Source: Cytophagales bacterium
GTDB taxonomy: Bacteria > Bacteroidota > Bacteroidia > Cytophagales > Spirosomataceae
Assembly: GCA_013298125.1 (NCBI GenBank)
Contig: JAAFJP010000011.1
Location: 1-64,000 of the forward strand
DNA: 64,000 nucleotides
Direction: 5' to 3'
The notes under the pieces are model-generated. The model was not told the origin of the DNA. It did not search any database and saw only the letters and a program-made list of their open reading frames with translations. The position numbers and the translations under genes were made by a program. This document shows positions 44,086-53,128 of the stretch, in pieces (within the stretch, counting starts at the first letter, position 1; each line of letters begins with the position of its first letter).

Positions 44086-45528
44086 TTAGTTTCCTACCAT
44101 TAATTTATTCGCAGAGATTTCTCCGCTTGGGATGGGCCAAATGTAATTACTACTTGTTACTAAAACCAAAGGAGCTGTTCCGATTGAACCCGTTTTGGCT
44201 GGCAAGGTCTGCAATTTTCTTTGTAAATCAAAAAGCCTGAACCCTTCTCCCAATAATTCTATTCGTCTTTCCGTCAAAATCGTGCCAGTCAAGGCTTCTT
44301 TCGAGTTTATATCAGCCTCTGGAAAAGCAAAGCTTGGATTCGAGCGATTCCTTACTGCCTTCAATAATGCCGTTGCAGTCGTCAAATCGTTCATATTCGC
44401 CGCCGCTTCTGCATAATTCAGCAACACCTCTGCATAGCGAATCACAGGTACATAATCACGGAAAGGGGCGGTGGTGATGTTGAATTTGCGTAATAATTTT
44501 TGCTTGGCGGCATTGGTACTAATCAATCCTGCACGAGCATCTGATGTAGTATTCAAAGCTGGATTACTTGAAATGCCCGCCGTCGTCAAAAAGATGATGG
44601 GTTGCGATACATAATTGAACGCCAAGGCACTTTGCGAAGGTGGTGTTTCGGTGGTACTATTGGCAAAAGGAATTGAAAAAATCGCCTCCGTACCCGTATA
44701 ACTTCCGCCAAAAATAGTCGCAAAATTTGACTCTAATCTATTCGTCAATGAACCTGCCGAATATTGAAAAGGAGCGGATGATGAAACTAACTTCTTCGCT
44801 TCCTTTACCACATTTTCATAATCTCCTTGGATTAAATAAACCCTTGATTTTAAAGCAATTGCCGTACTTTTCTTAGCTCTTGATGTATTCAGTAAAGGCG
44901 TTGAATAAGCTACTGGTAAACCTGTTTCTGCATCATTCAAATCTTTCAAAATTTGTTCATATACATCTACAACTGTGCTTCTTGCGAGGTCATTTGAACC
45001 CGATGAAGTTACAGGCGTAAGACGAAGTGGTAAACCCAAACCTTTTGGATTCAGAGCGTAAGGTTTTGCGTAAGTTTGCACTAAACTCAAATACGATAAA
45101 GCTCTAATAAATTTGGCTTCAGCAGTATAAAGTTTAGCGATTGAATCCGAAACTACCGTTGTGCCTTGTAGCTTGGAAATCAAGATATTAGAGGCATTAA
45201 TGGCAGTATATCCAGCCGACCAAACGTTATTTACAAAATCGTTGGTGGAGGCTACACTTTGTTGCCAAACGGCTGAACCTGTGGCGGCGTTTCCATCATT
45301 TTGTCCAAATTCATCGGCTCTTTGCTCATTGAAAACGATGAACCTTCCCCCGTAAAAACTGGCATTTTGAACTTGTCCATAAAGATTATTTACCTGAGCC
45401 AACATCTTGCCTGGGGTATTAAATGCCTCATTTTCAGCAATATTTGTTTTTGGAACGGTATTCAAAAAATCGCTCTCGCAGGCGAATAAAGTTGTGAGTG
45501 CGAGTATAGATATTGATATTTTTTTCAT
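44086..45528 (-). CDS. SusD/RagB family nutrient-binding lipoprotein
   Basis: 480 residues. Lipobox ALTTLFAC with acylated Cys; helical TPR-like core and the SusD C-terminal block (PVIRYAEVLLNYAEAAANM, TERRIELLGEGFRLFDLQR, YIWPIPSGEI). It caps a SusC porin and binds glycan or peptide at the surface. Its likely partner SusC is 660 bp upstream on the same strand, but an oppositely oriented two-gene module lies between, so co-transcription is doubtful. No glycoside hydrolase or sensor accompanies the pair. Confidence 0.95.
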   Translation of the reverse strand: MKKISISILALTTLFACESDFLNTVPKTNIAENEAFNTPGKMLAQVNNLYGQVQNASFYGGRFIVFNEQRADEFGQNDGNAATGSAVWQQSVASTNDFVNNVWSAGYTAINASNILISKLQGTTVVSDSIAKLYTAEAKFIRALSYLSLVQTYAKPYALNPKGLGLPLRLTPVTSSGSNDLARSTVVDVYEQILKDLNDAETGLPVAYSTPLLNTSRAKKSTAIALKSRVYLIQGDYENVVKEAKKLVSSSAPFQYSAGSLTNRLESNFATIFGGSYTGTEAIFSIPFANSTTETPPSQSALAFNYVSQPIIFLTTAGISSNPALNTTSDARAGLISTNAAKQKLLRKFNITTAPFRDYVPVIRYAEVLLNYAEAAANMNDLTTATALLKAVRNRSNPSFAFPEADINSKEALTGTILTERRIELLGEGFRLFDLQRKLQTLPAKTGSIGTAPLVLVTSSNYIWPIPSGEISANKLMVGN

Positions 45529-45531
45529 TTT

Positions 45532-45561
45532 TTTGATTACAAAATTTTAATATTAACTTTG
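45532..45561 (+). promoter_or_regulatory. promoter TTTG-N18-TAACTTTG of the DUF6934 gene
   Basis: TTTG at 45532-45535 and TAACTTTG at 45554-45561. The -7 box ends only 4 bp before the ATG at 45566, so the transcript is predicted to be leaderless or to have a 0-4 nt leader. Confidence 0.6.
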
Positions 45562-45565
45562 ATTC

Positions 45566-46024
45566 ATGGAATTAAACAAGCCTTTTTACCCTTACGAGTT
45601 ATCAGAGGATGCCTTACGTTTTGACTTTTTTAGTATCAGTGATTCAAAAAAGATTCATAAAGTCGTTCAATATTCCCAAGTTCCTGACAATGATTCTATT
45701 TTTCAATTATCATTTGGTGATTTAAAATCCAATAATACTCTGGATTTCCTAACAGTAAGTGATAATAATGACATGAATTTAATTTTAGGAACTGTCGTAC
45801 AAACTATTTTTAAATTTTTTGAACGAAAACCAGATAAAACGATTGTTTTTATTGGAAGTACAGAATCCAGAACAAGACTTTACAGAATCATTATCAACAA
45901 GTTACTTGACCAAATGGAACTTTATTTCAATATCATTGGTATAAAGGAAGATGGAAGTCAAGAATCATTCGTAAAAAATCAACAATATTTAGCATTCTTA
46001 ATTTTCTTAAAAGATGAAAAATAA
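45566..46024 (+). CDS. DUF6934 family protein
   Basis: 152 residues with the DUF6934 pattern: YPYELSEDALRFDFFS, KKIHKVVQYS, FQLSFGD, DNNDMNLILGTVVQTIFKFFERKPDKTI, and GSTESRTRLYRIII. A Bacteroidota family of unknown function that often occurs as a two-gene module with a small downstream ORF. Here it overlaps the next small gene by 11 nt and lies, in reverse orientation, between SusD and SusC. A toxin-antitoxin or mobile origin is inference only. Confidence 0.82.
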   Translation: MELNKPFYPYELSEDALRFDFFSISDSKKIHKVVQYSQVPDNDSIFQLSFGDLKSNNTLDFLTVSDNNDMNLILGTVVQTIFKFFERKPDKTIVFIGSTESRTRLYRIIINKLLDQMELYFNIIGIKEDGSQESFVKNQQYLAFLIFLKDEK

Positions 46025-46172
46025 AGTAAAACCTCCACATACTGACCCCTCGACATATACTATCAATAACTCCTTAAAAAGTTTATCAAACGACCCTTTT
46101 ATCGTTCAGCAAAGTGAAAAAATACGGGATTTGTTAAATAAAGGCAAAGCATTGACATTGCAAAATGTCTAA
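46014..46172 (+). CDS. small partner protein of DUF6934
   Basis: 52 residues (MKNKVKPPHTDPSTYTINNS ... LLNKGKALTLQNV), charged with a helical middle and no known motif. The ATG lies inside the DUF6934 gene (11-nt overlap), indicating coupled translation. It ends 17 bp from the convergent SusC stop. Confidence 0.6.
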   Translation: MKNKVKPPHTDPSTYTINNSLKSLSNDPFIVQQSEKIRDLLNKGKALTLQNV

Positions 46173-46188
46173 TATTTGTGGTGCTTCC

Positions 46189-49100
46189 TTAAAACCCAAC
46201 ATTCAACCCCACAGTCAATACCTGTGCATTGGGTGGTACGTTTTGGTCTTTGCCTGAATTGATGGAATTACCATTGATGGAAACTTCTGGGTCTGAACCT
46301 CGGTAGCCCGTTATTGTGAACACATTGCCAGCTTGTACGTAGGCGTGTGCCGAAGCAACTTTATCCTTCAACCAACCTTTAACTGGAATGTGATAGCCCA
46401 AGGAAATATTTTTCAATTTCAAATACGAACCGTCTTCCACTTTTGAGGTACTGGTAAATGAAAAACCTGCCGATACGTTGTCTCCGTAGTATAATTTCTG
46501 AATTTCAGTCACTTGTCCAGGGGTCGTCCAGCGGTCTTTGATGAAGGTTGCGTTGTTAAAATATCGCTGGTCGGAGTTGGTGGCTCTTGTTCCGTTATAT
46601 AATTTGTTACCTCCTACAAAAGTGAAATTGATGTTCAAATCAAAGTTTTTGTATTGGAAAGTATTGTTAAATCCTCCAAAAACCGTAGGTAAAGAAGGAC
46701 CTTGCATCACGCCATCTTTATAATTATCAATTGAAGGTGCTGCCCCACCGTCCGAAACATACGTCCATTTTGGCGAGCCTACATGGTTATATTGCACTTC
46801 TTTTCCCTCACTATTGATAAAAACCATTTGTCCATTTGCAGGATTTACACCTTTGCAAGGCACGGCATAAATTGAACCTATCGAATAACCTACTCGTGTC
46901 ATATTTTGTACCCCAAAAACACTTGGCACAAACACATCACTCACCAAAGAAGTTACTTTATTTTCGAGTGTCGAAATATTCAACCCCATATTCCACTTAA
47001 AATCTCCGTAATTAGTAATGACCGCATTCAAGCCTAATTCTATGCCTCGGTTATAAAGACTTCCAACGTTGGCGTTGATATAATTGCCTGGAATGCCTGC
47101 CGATAATGCCGCTGGGGCTTTCAAGATTAATCCGTCAACTGCGTTGTTGTAATAGTCAAATTCAATACTCAAACGGTCATTAAACATCGTAAAATTGAAA
47201 CCTAAATCTAATTTTTTAGAGGTTTCCCATTGCAGATTTGGGTTGGCTGTTTGCGAATACGCCAAGGTAGGCACGCCCCCGTAGGTGAAAGAGTTATACG
47301 TTCCTATGGCTGGATAATCGCCAATTTCACTGTTACCGACAACCCCGTAACTGGCTCTAAGTTTCAGATTTTGAATGAGTTGCGATACTTTAGCATCTTT
47401 ATAAAAGTTTTCTTCATACATATTCCAACCTACCGAACCACCGCCAAAATTTCCAAATTTATTACCTTCTGCCAAAGCCGAAAGTCCATCTCTACGGAAG
47501 TTTACGCTTAGAAAATATTTCTTTTTGTAATCGTAAGTAACATTTGAAAAATACGACAATAAAGCATTTTCAGAGAACATATTTCCCGCAGGGGCGATGT
47601 TCACAAATCCGCCTTGGTAGTTGGTATAAGATGGGTCAGTTACGTTAGTTTGCGATGCTCCCCAACCGTCGATAATGGTTTTGATTTGCTCGTGTCCTAA
47701 TAAAATATTGAAATTATGAATGCTTTTTGCAGTGGCATTGTAGGTCAAAGTATTCACCCAATCCGTTCTCAAAAACTTGGTAAAAGTATTGGTAGCCACG
47801 CCATTTGAAGCCGCCCCACCTCCATGAATTGGATTCAAAAACGATTTGTTCGTAACCTGTAAATTATTGATTCCGTAACTGGTTTTGAATTTTAGACTTT
47901 TCAATAAACTAAATTCGCCAAAGATATTCCCAAGCAAAGTATTGTTCTCCGAAGAACTCAAATCTTGTGACTGAACCAAAGCCAAATTATAGGCATTTAT
48001 CGTTCCGACAGTCGCAGGAATGTTTGCTCCGTACCCTACACTATTACCATTTTGGATAGAAAAACTACCGTCAGCTCTATACACAGGCACATTTGGCGGT
48101 AACACATAGGTCATACGGGCGAGAGGCTCGTTGGTGATGTAATTGGTATTATACGACGAAGCCGACATCGAATTACTGGCAACTGCACCCGTATTTGGTC
48201 CAATATTTTTGCCATTACTATACATCACATTCGCCCCAACGTTGATTGCTTTGTTCAATTGATGGCTGATATTGAGGCGAGTAACGTAGCGTTCAAACGT
48301 ATTATTTTTGATAAAACTATTCTGATTGGTATAGCCCGCCGAGAAGTAATAACTGGTAGCCTCATTCGCCCCCGACACGCTCACGTTATGATTATGAGAA
48401 ATCCCAGGGCGAAAAGCGACATCGTACCAATTGGTATTTATGGTGCTTCCATCGGCATTTTTAGAAGGAAAAAATCCGTCCGTCTTTCCCGCATTTCTGA
48501 GGGCTTCGTTTTTTATCATCATATAATCTTCCGCTCCCAAAAGTTCTGGAAGATTGAAAGGCGTGGCTCTACTCACCCACGTATCGTAGCTAACTTTTGG
48601 TTTGCCTATTCTGCCCTTCTTAGTAGTAATCACCATGACACCATTGGCGGCACGTGAACCGTAAATAGCGGCTGCCGAAGCATCTTTTAGTACATCAATT
48701 GATTGAATGTCATTGGGGTTAATATCCGCCAAAGGATTATTGCCAATCAGTCCACCGATTGAACCCACAAAAACCGTAACGCCATCCACAACTACCAACG
48801 GAAAAAGTCCCGATGTGATGGTATTTATTCCCCTCACACGCATTACGGGCGTACTATTCAAAATACTGGATGGTTGAATGATGTCAATACCCGTGGCTTG
48901 TCCGCCCAATAATTGGTCAAAACTGGTGGCAGGACGATTGGCTAATTGCTTGGCAGAAATGGCAGCAACTGAACCCGAAAATTCCGCTTTTTTCTGAACC
49001 ATATAGCCACTCGAAACCACTACTTCCTCTAATTGGGAAGTTGATTCTTGTAAATTAACGGTTATGAAATCCAGCGATTTTACAGCAATTTCTTGGGTAG

Positions 49101-49335
49101 TAAAACCTACTGAACTAACCTGTAAAGTGATTGGAAATTTGACGGGAGATTTCAAAGCAAATTCCCCCTGTTGATTGGTAATAGTGGCATTTTTTGAACC
49201 TTTGACTACTACCGAAGCACCCACCAAGGGGGTTTTAGATGCATCAACTATTTTTCCTTTCAGATTATTCTCTTGTGCTTTGGCAAAAAGAGAACAGCAT
49301 AAAATGAAAAATAGCAAAAAGTAATTTTTAAGCAT
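46189..49335 (-). CDS. SusC/RagA TonB-dependent outer-membrane transporter
   Basis: 1048 residues. Signal peptide; N-terminal carboxypeptidase-D-regulatory-like domain (about 22-105, NLKGKIVDASKTPLVGASVVVKG); plug domain with the SusC hallmarks RVRGINTITSGLFPLVVVDG and IQSIDVLKDASAAAIYGSRAANGVMVITTKKG; 22-strand barrel to the end. No secretin/FecR-binding STN domain is visible, so anti-sigma control is unlikely. It should work with the SusD lipoprotein. The likely substrate is unknown. Confidence 0.97.
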   Translation of the reverse strand: MLKNYFLLFFILCCSLFAKAQENNLKGKIVDASKTPLVGASVVVKGSKNATITNQQGEFALKSPVKFPITLQVSSVGFTTQEIAVKSLDFITVNLQESTSQLEEVVVSSGYMVQKKAEFSGSVAAISAKQLANRPATSFDQLLGGQATGIDIIQPSSILNSTPVMRVRGINTITSGLFPLVVVDGVTVFVGSIGGLIGNNPLADINPNDIQSIDVLKDASAAAIYGSRAANGVMVITTKKGRIGKPKVSYDTWVSRATPFNLPELLGAEDYMMIKNEALRNAGKTDGFFPSKNADGSTINTNWYDVAFRPGISHNHNVSVSGANEATSYYFSAGYTNQNSFIKNNTFERYVTRLNISHQLNKAINVGANVMYSNGKNIGPNTGAVASNSMSASSYNTNYITNEPLARMTYVLPPNVPVYRADGSFSIQNGNSVGYGANIPATVGTINAYNLALVQSQDLSSSENNTLLGNIFGEFSLLKSLKFKTSYGINNLQVTNKSFLNPIHGGGAASNGVATNTFTKFLRTDWVNTLTYNATAKSIHNFNILLGHEQIKTIIDGWGASQTNVTDPSYTNYQGGFVNIAPAGNMFSENALLSYFSNVTYDYKKKYFLSVNFRRDGLSALAEGNKFGNFGGGSVGWNMYEENFYKDAKVSQLIQNLKLRASYGVVGNSEIGDYPAIGTYNSFTYGGVPTLAYSQTANPNLQWETSKKLDLGFNFTMFNDRLSIEFDYYNNAVDGLILKAPAALSAGIPGNYINANVGSLYNRGIELGLNAVITNYGDFKWNMGLNISTLENKVTSLVSDVFVPSVFGVQNMTRVGYSIGSIYAVPCKGVNPANGQMVFINSEGKEVQYNHVGSPKWTYVSDGGAAPSIDNYKDGVMQGPSLPTVFGGFNNTFQYKNFDLNINFTFVGGNKLYNGTRATNSDQRYFNNATFIKDRWTTPGQVTEIQKLYYGDNVSAGFSFTSTSKVEDGSYLKLKNISLGYHIPVKGWLKDKVASAHAYVQAGNVFTITGYRGSDPEVSINGNSINSGKDQNVPPNAQVLTVGLNVGF

Positions 49336-49458
49336 GATTATTTTGATTAACAGTAATGATTGTACAAAAAACTCGCCAATTTTTGGATTGGCATTTTCAG
49401 GATTGAGTGTTAGGAAGGGATGTAAGTAAGACGTTTAATAAATTTTCATTCAATTTTC

Positions 49459-49547
49459 AGAACACGATTTTAGAGATTTACTTGATTAAACAGGATTGAA
49501 AATTTTAATCAAATAAATCATAATAATCTTGAAAATCTTGTTCTGAT
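49459..49547. repeat. palindromic element (AGAACACGATTTTA ... AGGATT family)
   Basis: CAGAACACGATTTTAGAGAT ... AATCTTGAAAATCTTGTTCTGA, an imperfect long inverted repeat around CAGGATT. Compare 59145-59219 and 17914-18000. The 354-bp gap between SusC and haloperoxidase 1 also holds the hairpin at 49575 and an AAAAGCCAATTGCC stretch; no gene. Confidence 0.7.
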
Positions 49548-49574
49548 ATCAAGATTACCATATTTTTCAATAAA

Positions 49575-49601
49575 ACATCTGCCGACATTATCGACAGATG
49601 T
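49575..49601 (-). terminator. intrinsic terminator, conserved hairpin copy 2
   Basis: ACATCTG-CCGACATTATCGA-CAGATGT, followed on the minus strand by TTTTATTG. It differs from 42589-42615 by a compensated pair (TTCTG/CAGAA versus ATCTG/CAGAT), so structure is conserved. It would end the haloperoxidase 1 transcript. Confidence 0.8.
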
Positions 49602-49689
49602 CTATAACACTAACCACTATTTATCTGAACTTTTAATGTAAAATTCTGTATTTCGAGCCGATAGCTAAAAGCCAATTGCCAAAAGCCAT

Positions 49690-51297
49690 TTACTGCACCC
49701 CATCACTCTGCCCTCTCAGTACCGCTTTATCCCCCACAATTTTTCCAATCTTCAAACCACCATCACAATCCATTTTATAGTGAATTCCACCATATAGACG
49801 TGATTTTGAAGCCTCGTCTGCCATTGATTGAAAATTACTCGAACTTTCTGGAAAAATATATCCTAAAACCGTAGCCGCTGCCGCTGAAAACGTTGAGTGT
49901 CCAGAAGTATAGGCTGGGAAATTAGGTAATCCCGTCAAAGTTTTGATACCATTATTCATCTGTGAAGGACGTGGAACATAATAGAAAGCCTTTGTGTACC
50001 AGCAACTTACGGCTGCATCCATCATGGCGGTATTCAATAATGCCAAGGTACGAGCCGTTCTTACTTCCGACATTTTTGCATTCACAATTGACTTCTCCGC
50101 AATCTGATTCCAGTGTCCAGGAGGCGCATGAGAACCTGCCCCGTCTGCCCAATAATGTACTATTGCGATACGCTCACGAGTAGGATTTTCTGTATAATAT
50201 TTTACTTCATCAACCTGAGCTTTAAACTCCGCTGATTTGGTTGAAAGTGGTGGAATTGAGGTACTAATTGAGGTAAGATTTGCTCTGTCCATATTCCAAG
50301 TGGCTACGTTTCCGTACATTGCCAACATTGGAGGTCGTGGAGCATCTTCCATTGATTTCCAAGGTATCTCGCCTTTCTCTACACAACGTTTTGCTAAACT
50401 ATCCCACTTGGCTTGACTGCCCACGGCATTCGCCATTCCGTCTGTTCTGAAACGGGCAAATACTTTGGCATAAACCGCTTTTCCTAATTTTTCACCCGCC
50501 TCAATGTCCGAGCGAGTCGCAACGCCAGCCCATAATTTGAACCATTTTTGCTCTTCTTTTTTCTTGTACAAATAAAGCGTATCAACTGCACGTGGGAATA
50601 ATCTTTTCAAAAACTCATAACTCACCGCCGACATCACGGCATCCTCTGATGGAAACGAGTTCAACTTTGGTGCTGCCACAATCACAGGAGCAATACTGGC
50701 ATCCACTGCGTTGGGAGCTTTGCGAGCATATTTTGCTTTCATCGCCATTGCCATTACGAGTGCATCATACTGAGCCACAGACACATACGCATACGCACGA
50801 GCTGCATACGGAGGGTTTGAGAAAGGAAAGGTTGTCCCACTTCCATTCAAATTATCAGGGTCTGCCGAACTTGGTAATGGGTATGGAAAGGTTGTACTTT
50901 TTGAGAAACTGGCATCTTCGGCAGGGGGTAAATTATTCTTCGCCACCAACTCACGCATGATTTGATTCCAACGCAAAACGCCTCCGCCATTCCAGTAATT
51001 GATGGCTGTTCTACGGGCATCATCAATCTTGCCAACCTCGGCTTTTACTTCTTCGATTTCCTTTAAGTAATTGGCAGAAGTAGCTGATTCTGGGGTAGTT
51101 ACTACCGTTGCATAATCCGCAATGGTCGTGCCTGTATAAGTTTTCCAAGTACCTGCTGTTTCGTCTATTTTGGTTGGATTCAATGGTTCGAGTTCCGTTC
51201 CATCTCTTTCAAGCGTTTTATCGCACGCTACCATTCCTGCAATTAATAGTATTGCTGAGAATGCTAATTTTATATTTTTTGTAAGTATTGTTTTCAT
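49690..51297 (-). CDS. vanadium-dependent haloperoxidase / PAP2-like lipoprotein 1
   Basis: 535 residues from the ATG at 51297; the longer frame to 51324 lacks a better signal. Lipobox GMVAC (Cys near 25). The C-terminal acid-phosphatase/haloperoxidase core carries K...RP (KAFYYVPRPSQ), FPAYTSGHSTFSAAAATVLG and YGGIHYKMDCDGG, the vanadate-binding Lys, Arg, Ser-Gly-His and final His. Either oxidises halides with peroxide or is a phosphatase; the sequence alone does not decide. It lies 173 bp downstream of the outer-membrane protein gene, with a palindrome between. Confidence 0.88.
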   Translation of the reverse strand: MKTILTKNIKLAFSAILLIAGMVACDKTLERDGTELEPLNPTKIDETAGTWKTYTGTTIADYATVVTTPESATSANYLKEIEEVKAEVGKIDDARRTAINYWNGGGVLRWNQIMRELVAKNNLPPAEDASFSKSTTFPYPLPSSADPDNLNGSGTTFPFSNPPYAARAYAYVSVAQYDALVMAMAMKAKYARKAPNAVDASIAPVIVAAPKLNSFPSEDAVMSAVSYEFLKRLFPRAVDTLYLYKKKEEQKWFKLWAGVATRSDIEAGEKLGKAVYAKVFARFRTDGMANAVGSQAKWDSLAKRCVEKGEIPWKSMEDAPRPPMLAMYGNVATWNMDRANLTSISTSIPPLSTKSAEFKAQVDEVKYYTENPTRERIAIVHYWADGAGSHAPPGHWNQIAEKSIVNAKMSEVRTARTLALLNTAMMDAAVSCWYTKAFYYVPRPSQMNNGIKTLTGLPNFPAYTSGHSTFSAAAATVLGYIFPESSSNFQSMADEASKSRLYGGIHYKMDCDGGLKIGKIVGDKAVLRGQSDGVQ

Positions 51298-51358
51298 TTT
51301 ATTATAATGTTTTTGTTTGGGCAAACCCGTCTAAATTAGGATAAATGGATTGATAACT

Positions 51359-51446
51359 AACCTCACCCCCAGCCCCTCTCCTTCTGAGAGGGGAGCTACT
51401 CCGACGAATACTCCCCTCTCAGAAGGAGAGGGGCTGGGGTGAGGTT
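51359..51446. repeat. palindromic element (CTCACCCCCAGCCCCTCTCC family)
   Basis: Same long GC-rich inverted repeat as 14255-14343 (AACCTCACCCCCAGCCCCTC ... GGGGCTGGGGTGAGGTT), here more perfectly paired. It is located between the outer-membrane protein and haloperoxidase 1 genes. Confidence 0.82.
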
Positions 51447-51470
51447 GTAAGTGGACTTCGTACCCTAAAT

Positions 51471-52514
51471 CTACTTATGCTCTTTATGTTCCTCCTCCTT
51501 TTTTATCTCCATTCCTCCATGATTCATATCTCCTGGACGACAAATCAAACGATTTGAAGCATCACTTGACTTACCTTTGCTGAATCCAATTATTTTTGCT
51601 AAACCTATCGACAAAGTAGCTGATTTACCTACATTGCGTCCATCAAGAATCTGACCACCCGACACTATTACTTGCAAATCTTTTAATTGAGGAATACGAT
51701 AGGAAGCAATAAAACCAATTCTGGTGTAGTCAAATTTATTGCAAAGACCTGGCATATCATTTCTACGAATATCAGCCGAACTGGCTAATAAACCCTCCGA
51801 TTGCCACTCCAACGAACCATCAGTAATTTGCTGGTCGAGTGTAGCTTCCAACTGCCAACGGTATTCATAATGACCAAATTTCATTCCCCAATTGGTTACG
51901 TTAGGCATTATCATCTCGTTTGTAAAATAACCTTTCCCTGCAAAATACATTTGTCTATCAACCTTTACGTTTGAACGACCCGTGTATGTTCCATGAACAG
52001 TGAGAGCTAAGTTTGAGGGAAGCGTATAATACAAAATTCCTCTTCCAAAAAGTGTTTTGGATTGAGTACCAATCGCATAAGGCATATAATCAGCCACATA
52101 ATTAGTAGTAGGGATAGAACCACCAATTGCACCAATCACCGATAAATTTTTATACTGAAAAGCCCGATATTTGAACGACATCGTGAGGTCTTGAATGCCA
52201 CTCATGCCTTGGGCTGTACCCGCTGAGGGTTTAGTAGTGATGTAGGGAAGCGAGAACATAACGTTCAAATTGTCAGAAATTCCATAATTACCAGACAAAG
52301 AAACCGACTTCGTGGTGAGTGTTCCTATGTTCTTGTTTTCACGGTAAAGAGTTCCTTCCCAATAGATACTCCATGAATCGGTCATGTACGATACGCCCCC
52401 GCATAAGCTGCCTTTTCCCATAAAAATACCATCATTCATCATTTGAGCCTGTGCTAAAAATGAGGATAAGGTAGTGAAGGCAATAAGACTAAATCTTGTA
52501 AAATTTTTAAACAT
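51471..52514 (-). CDS. outer-membrane transporter-like beta-barrel protein
   Basis: 347 residues from the ATG at 52514, which gives a signal peptide (FTRFSLIAFTTLSSFLAQAQ); the frame upstream to 52763 would overlap the divergent XRE gene. About twelve beta strands resemble MetA-pathway/transporter-like barrels (YGISDNLNVMFSLPYITTKPSAG). The C-terminal tail is His/Glu/Lys-rich (EIKKEEEHKEHK), possibly metal-binding. It is preceded by two or three TTTCC-N8-GGAAA sites and is probably co-regulated with haloperoxidase 1 downstream. Confidence 0.8.
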   Translation of the reverse strand: MFKNFTRFSLIAFTTLSSFLAQAQMMNDGIFMGKGSLCGGVSYMTDSWSIYWEGTLYRENKNIGTLTTKSVSLSGNYGISDNLNVMFSLPYITTKPSAGTAQGMSGIQDLTMSFKYRAFQYKNLSVIGAIGGSIPTTNYVADYMPYAIGTQSKTLFGRGILYYTLPSNLALTVHGTYTGRSNVKVDRQMYFAGKGYFTNEMIMPNVTNWGMKFGHYEYRWQLEATLDQQITDGSLEWQSEGLLASSADIRRNDMPGLCNKFDYTRIGFIASYRIPQLKDLQVIVSGGQILDGRNVGKSATLSIGLAKIIGFSKGKSSDASNRLICRPGDMNHGGMEIKKEEEHKEHK

Positions 52515-52562
52515 ACCTTTGAATAATAAAATAATTAATAGAAACTTGTGCAAAGTCTTATT

Positions 52563-52670
52563 TTTCCATTTTTCAGGAAAAATCGCTAAATTGCAGTACA
52601 AAGAAAACAGATAAATTGAAAATTTCCAAGTTAATGGAAAAATAAAATAAAATTCCGAATTAATGGAAAA
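52563..52670. promoter_or_regulatory. three TTTCC-N8-GGAAA dyads between OMP and XRE genes
   Basis: Dyads at 52563-52580, 52623-52640 and 52653-52669 (the last is TTCC-N8-GGAAA and overlaps the XRE start codon). All have the same 8-bp spacer. They lie in the divergent region between the barrel gene and the XRE gene; the same motif recurs twice at 54450-54646. Likely binding sites of the XRE protein, with autorepression through the site on the start codon. Confidence 0.72.
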
Positions 52671-53118
52671 CAAGTTTAGCGCCAATCTTAGAATCCTAAG
52701 AAAAAAAAATAAATTAACCTTAGAAATTTTAGCAAAAACGCTCGGAATCAGTAAAAGTGCCATTTCTGACTACGAAAACGGACATACTTTCCCCTCCTTA
52801 GACGTATGCGAATCAATTTGCCAATATTTTGGAATTAGTTTAGATGATTTACAAAACTCGGATTTTACGGAGATGAGTTTGGAGGATATTCAAGGATTAG
52901 CTAAAAATAGAAATACCGAGCGAATTGATAGAGATAAAAATGATTTTAGCGACCCAACAAAACAATTAGAATTTCAGAATAAATTACTTCATCAACAAGT
53001 ACAGGGCTTAGAAATTCAATTACAATTGGTGAAACAATTGACCGAAAGCAAAATTTCAGAAATCACGTCTTTGCAAATTCAGATTAGACTTTTGGAGGAA
53101 AAATTGGGAAATAGTTAA
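52663..53118 (+). CDS. XRE-family transcriptional regulator
   Basis: 151 residues. Helix-turn-helix domain at 8-62 (LRILRKKNKLTLEILAKTLG, ISKSAISDYENGHTFPSL), then a linker and a C-terminal coiled coil (about 105-150) that should mediate dimerisation. Nearby dyads TTTCC-N8-GGAAA, three around its own promoter and two before haloperoxidase 2/DUF3179, are probably its operators. This suggests a local regulator of the haloperoxidase neighbourhood. No ligand domain is visible. Confidence 0.88.
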   Translation: MENKFSANLRILRKKNKLTLEILAKTLGISKSAISDYENGHTFPSLDVCESICQYFGISLDDLQNSDFTEMSLEDIQGLAKNRNTERIDRDKNDFSDPTKQLEFQNKLLHQQVQGLEIQLQLVKQLTESKISEITSLQIQIRLLEEKLGNS

Positions 53119-53128
53119 TATTCCCAAT

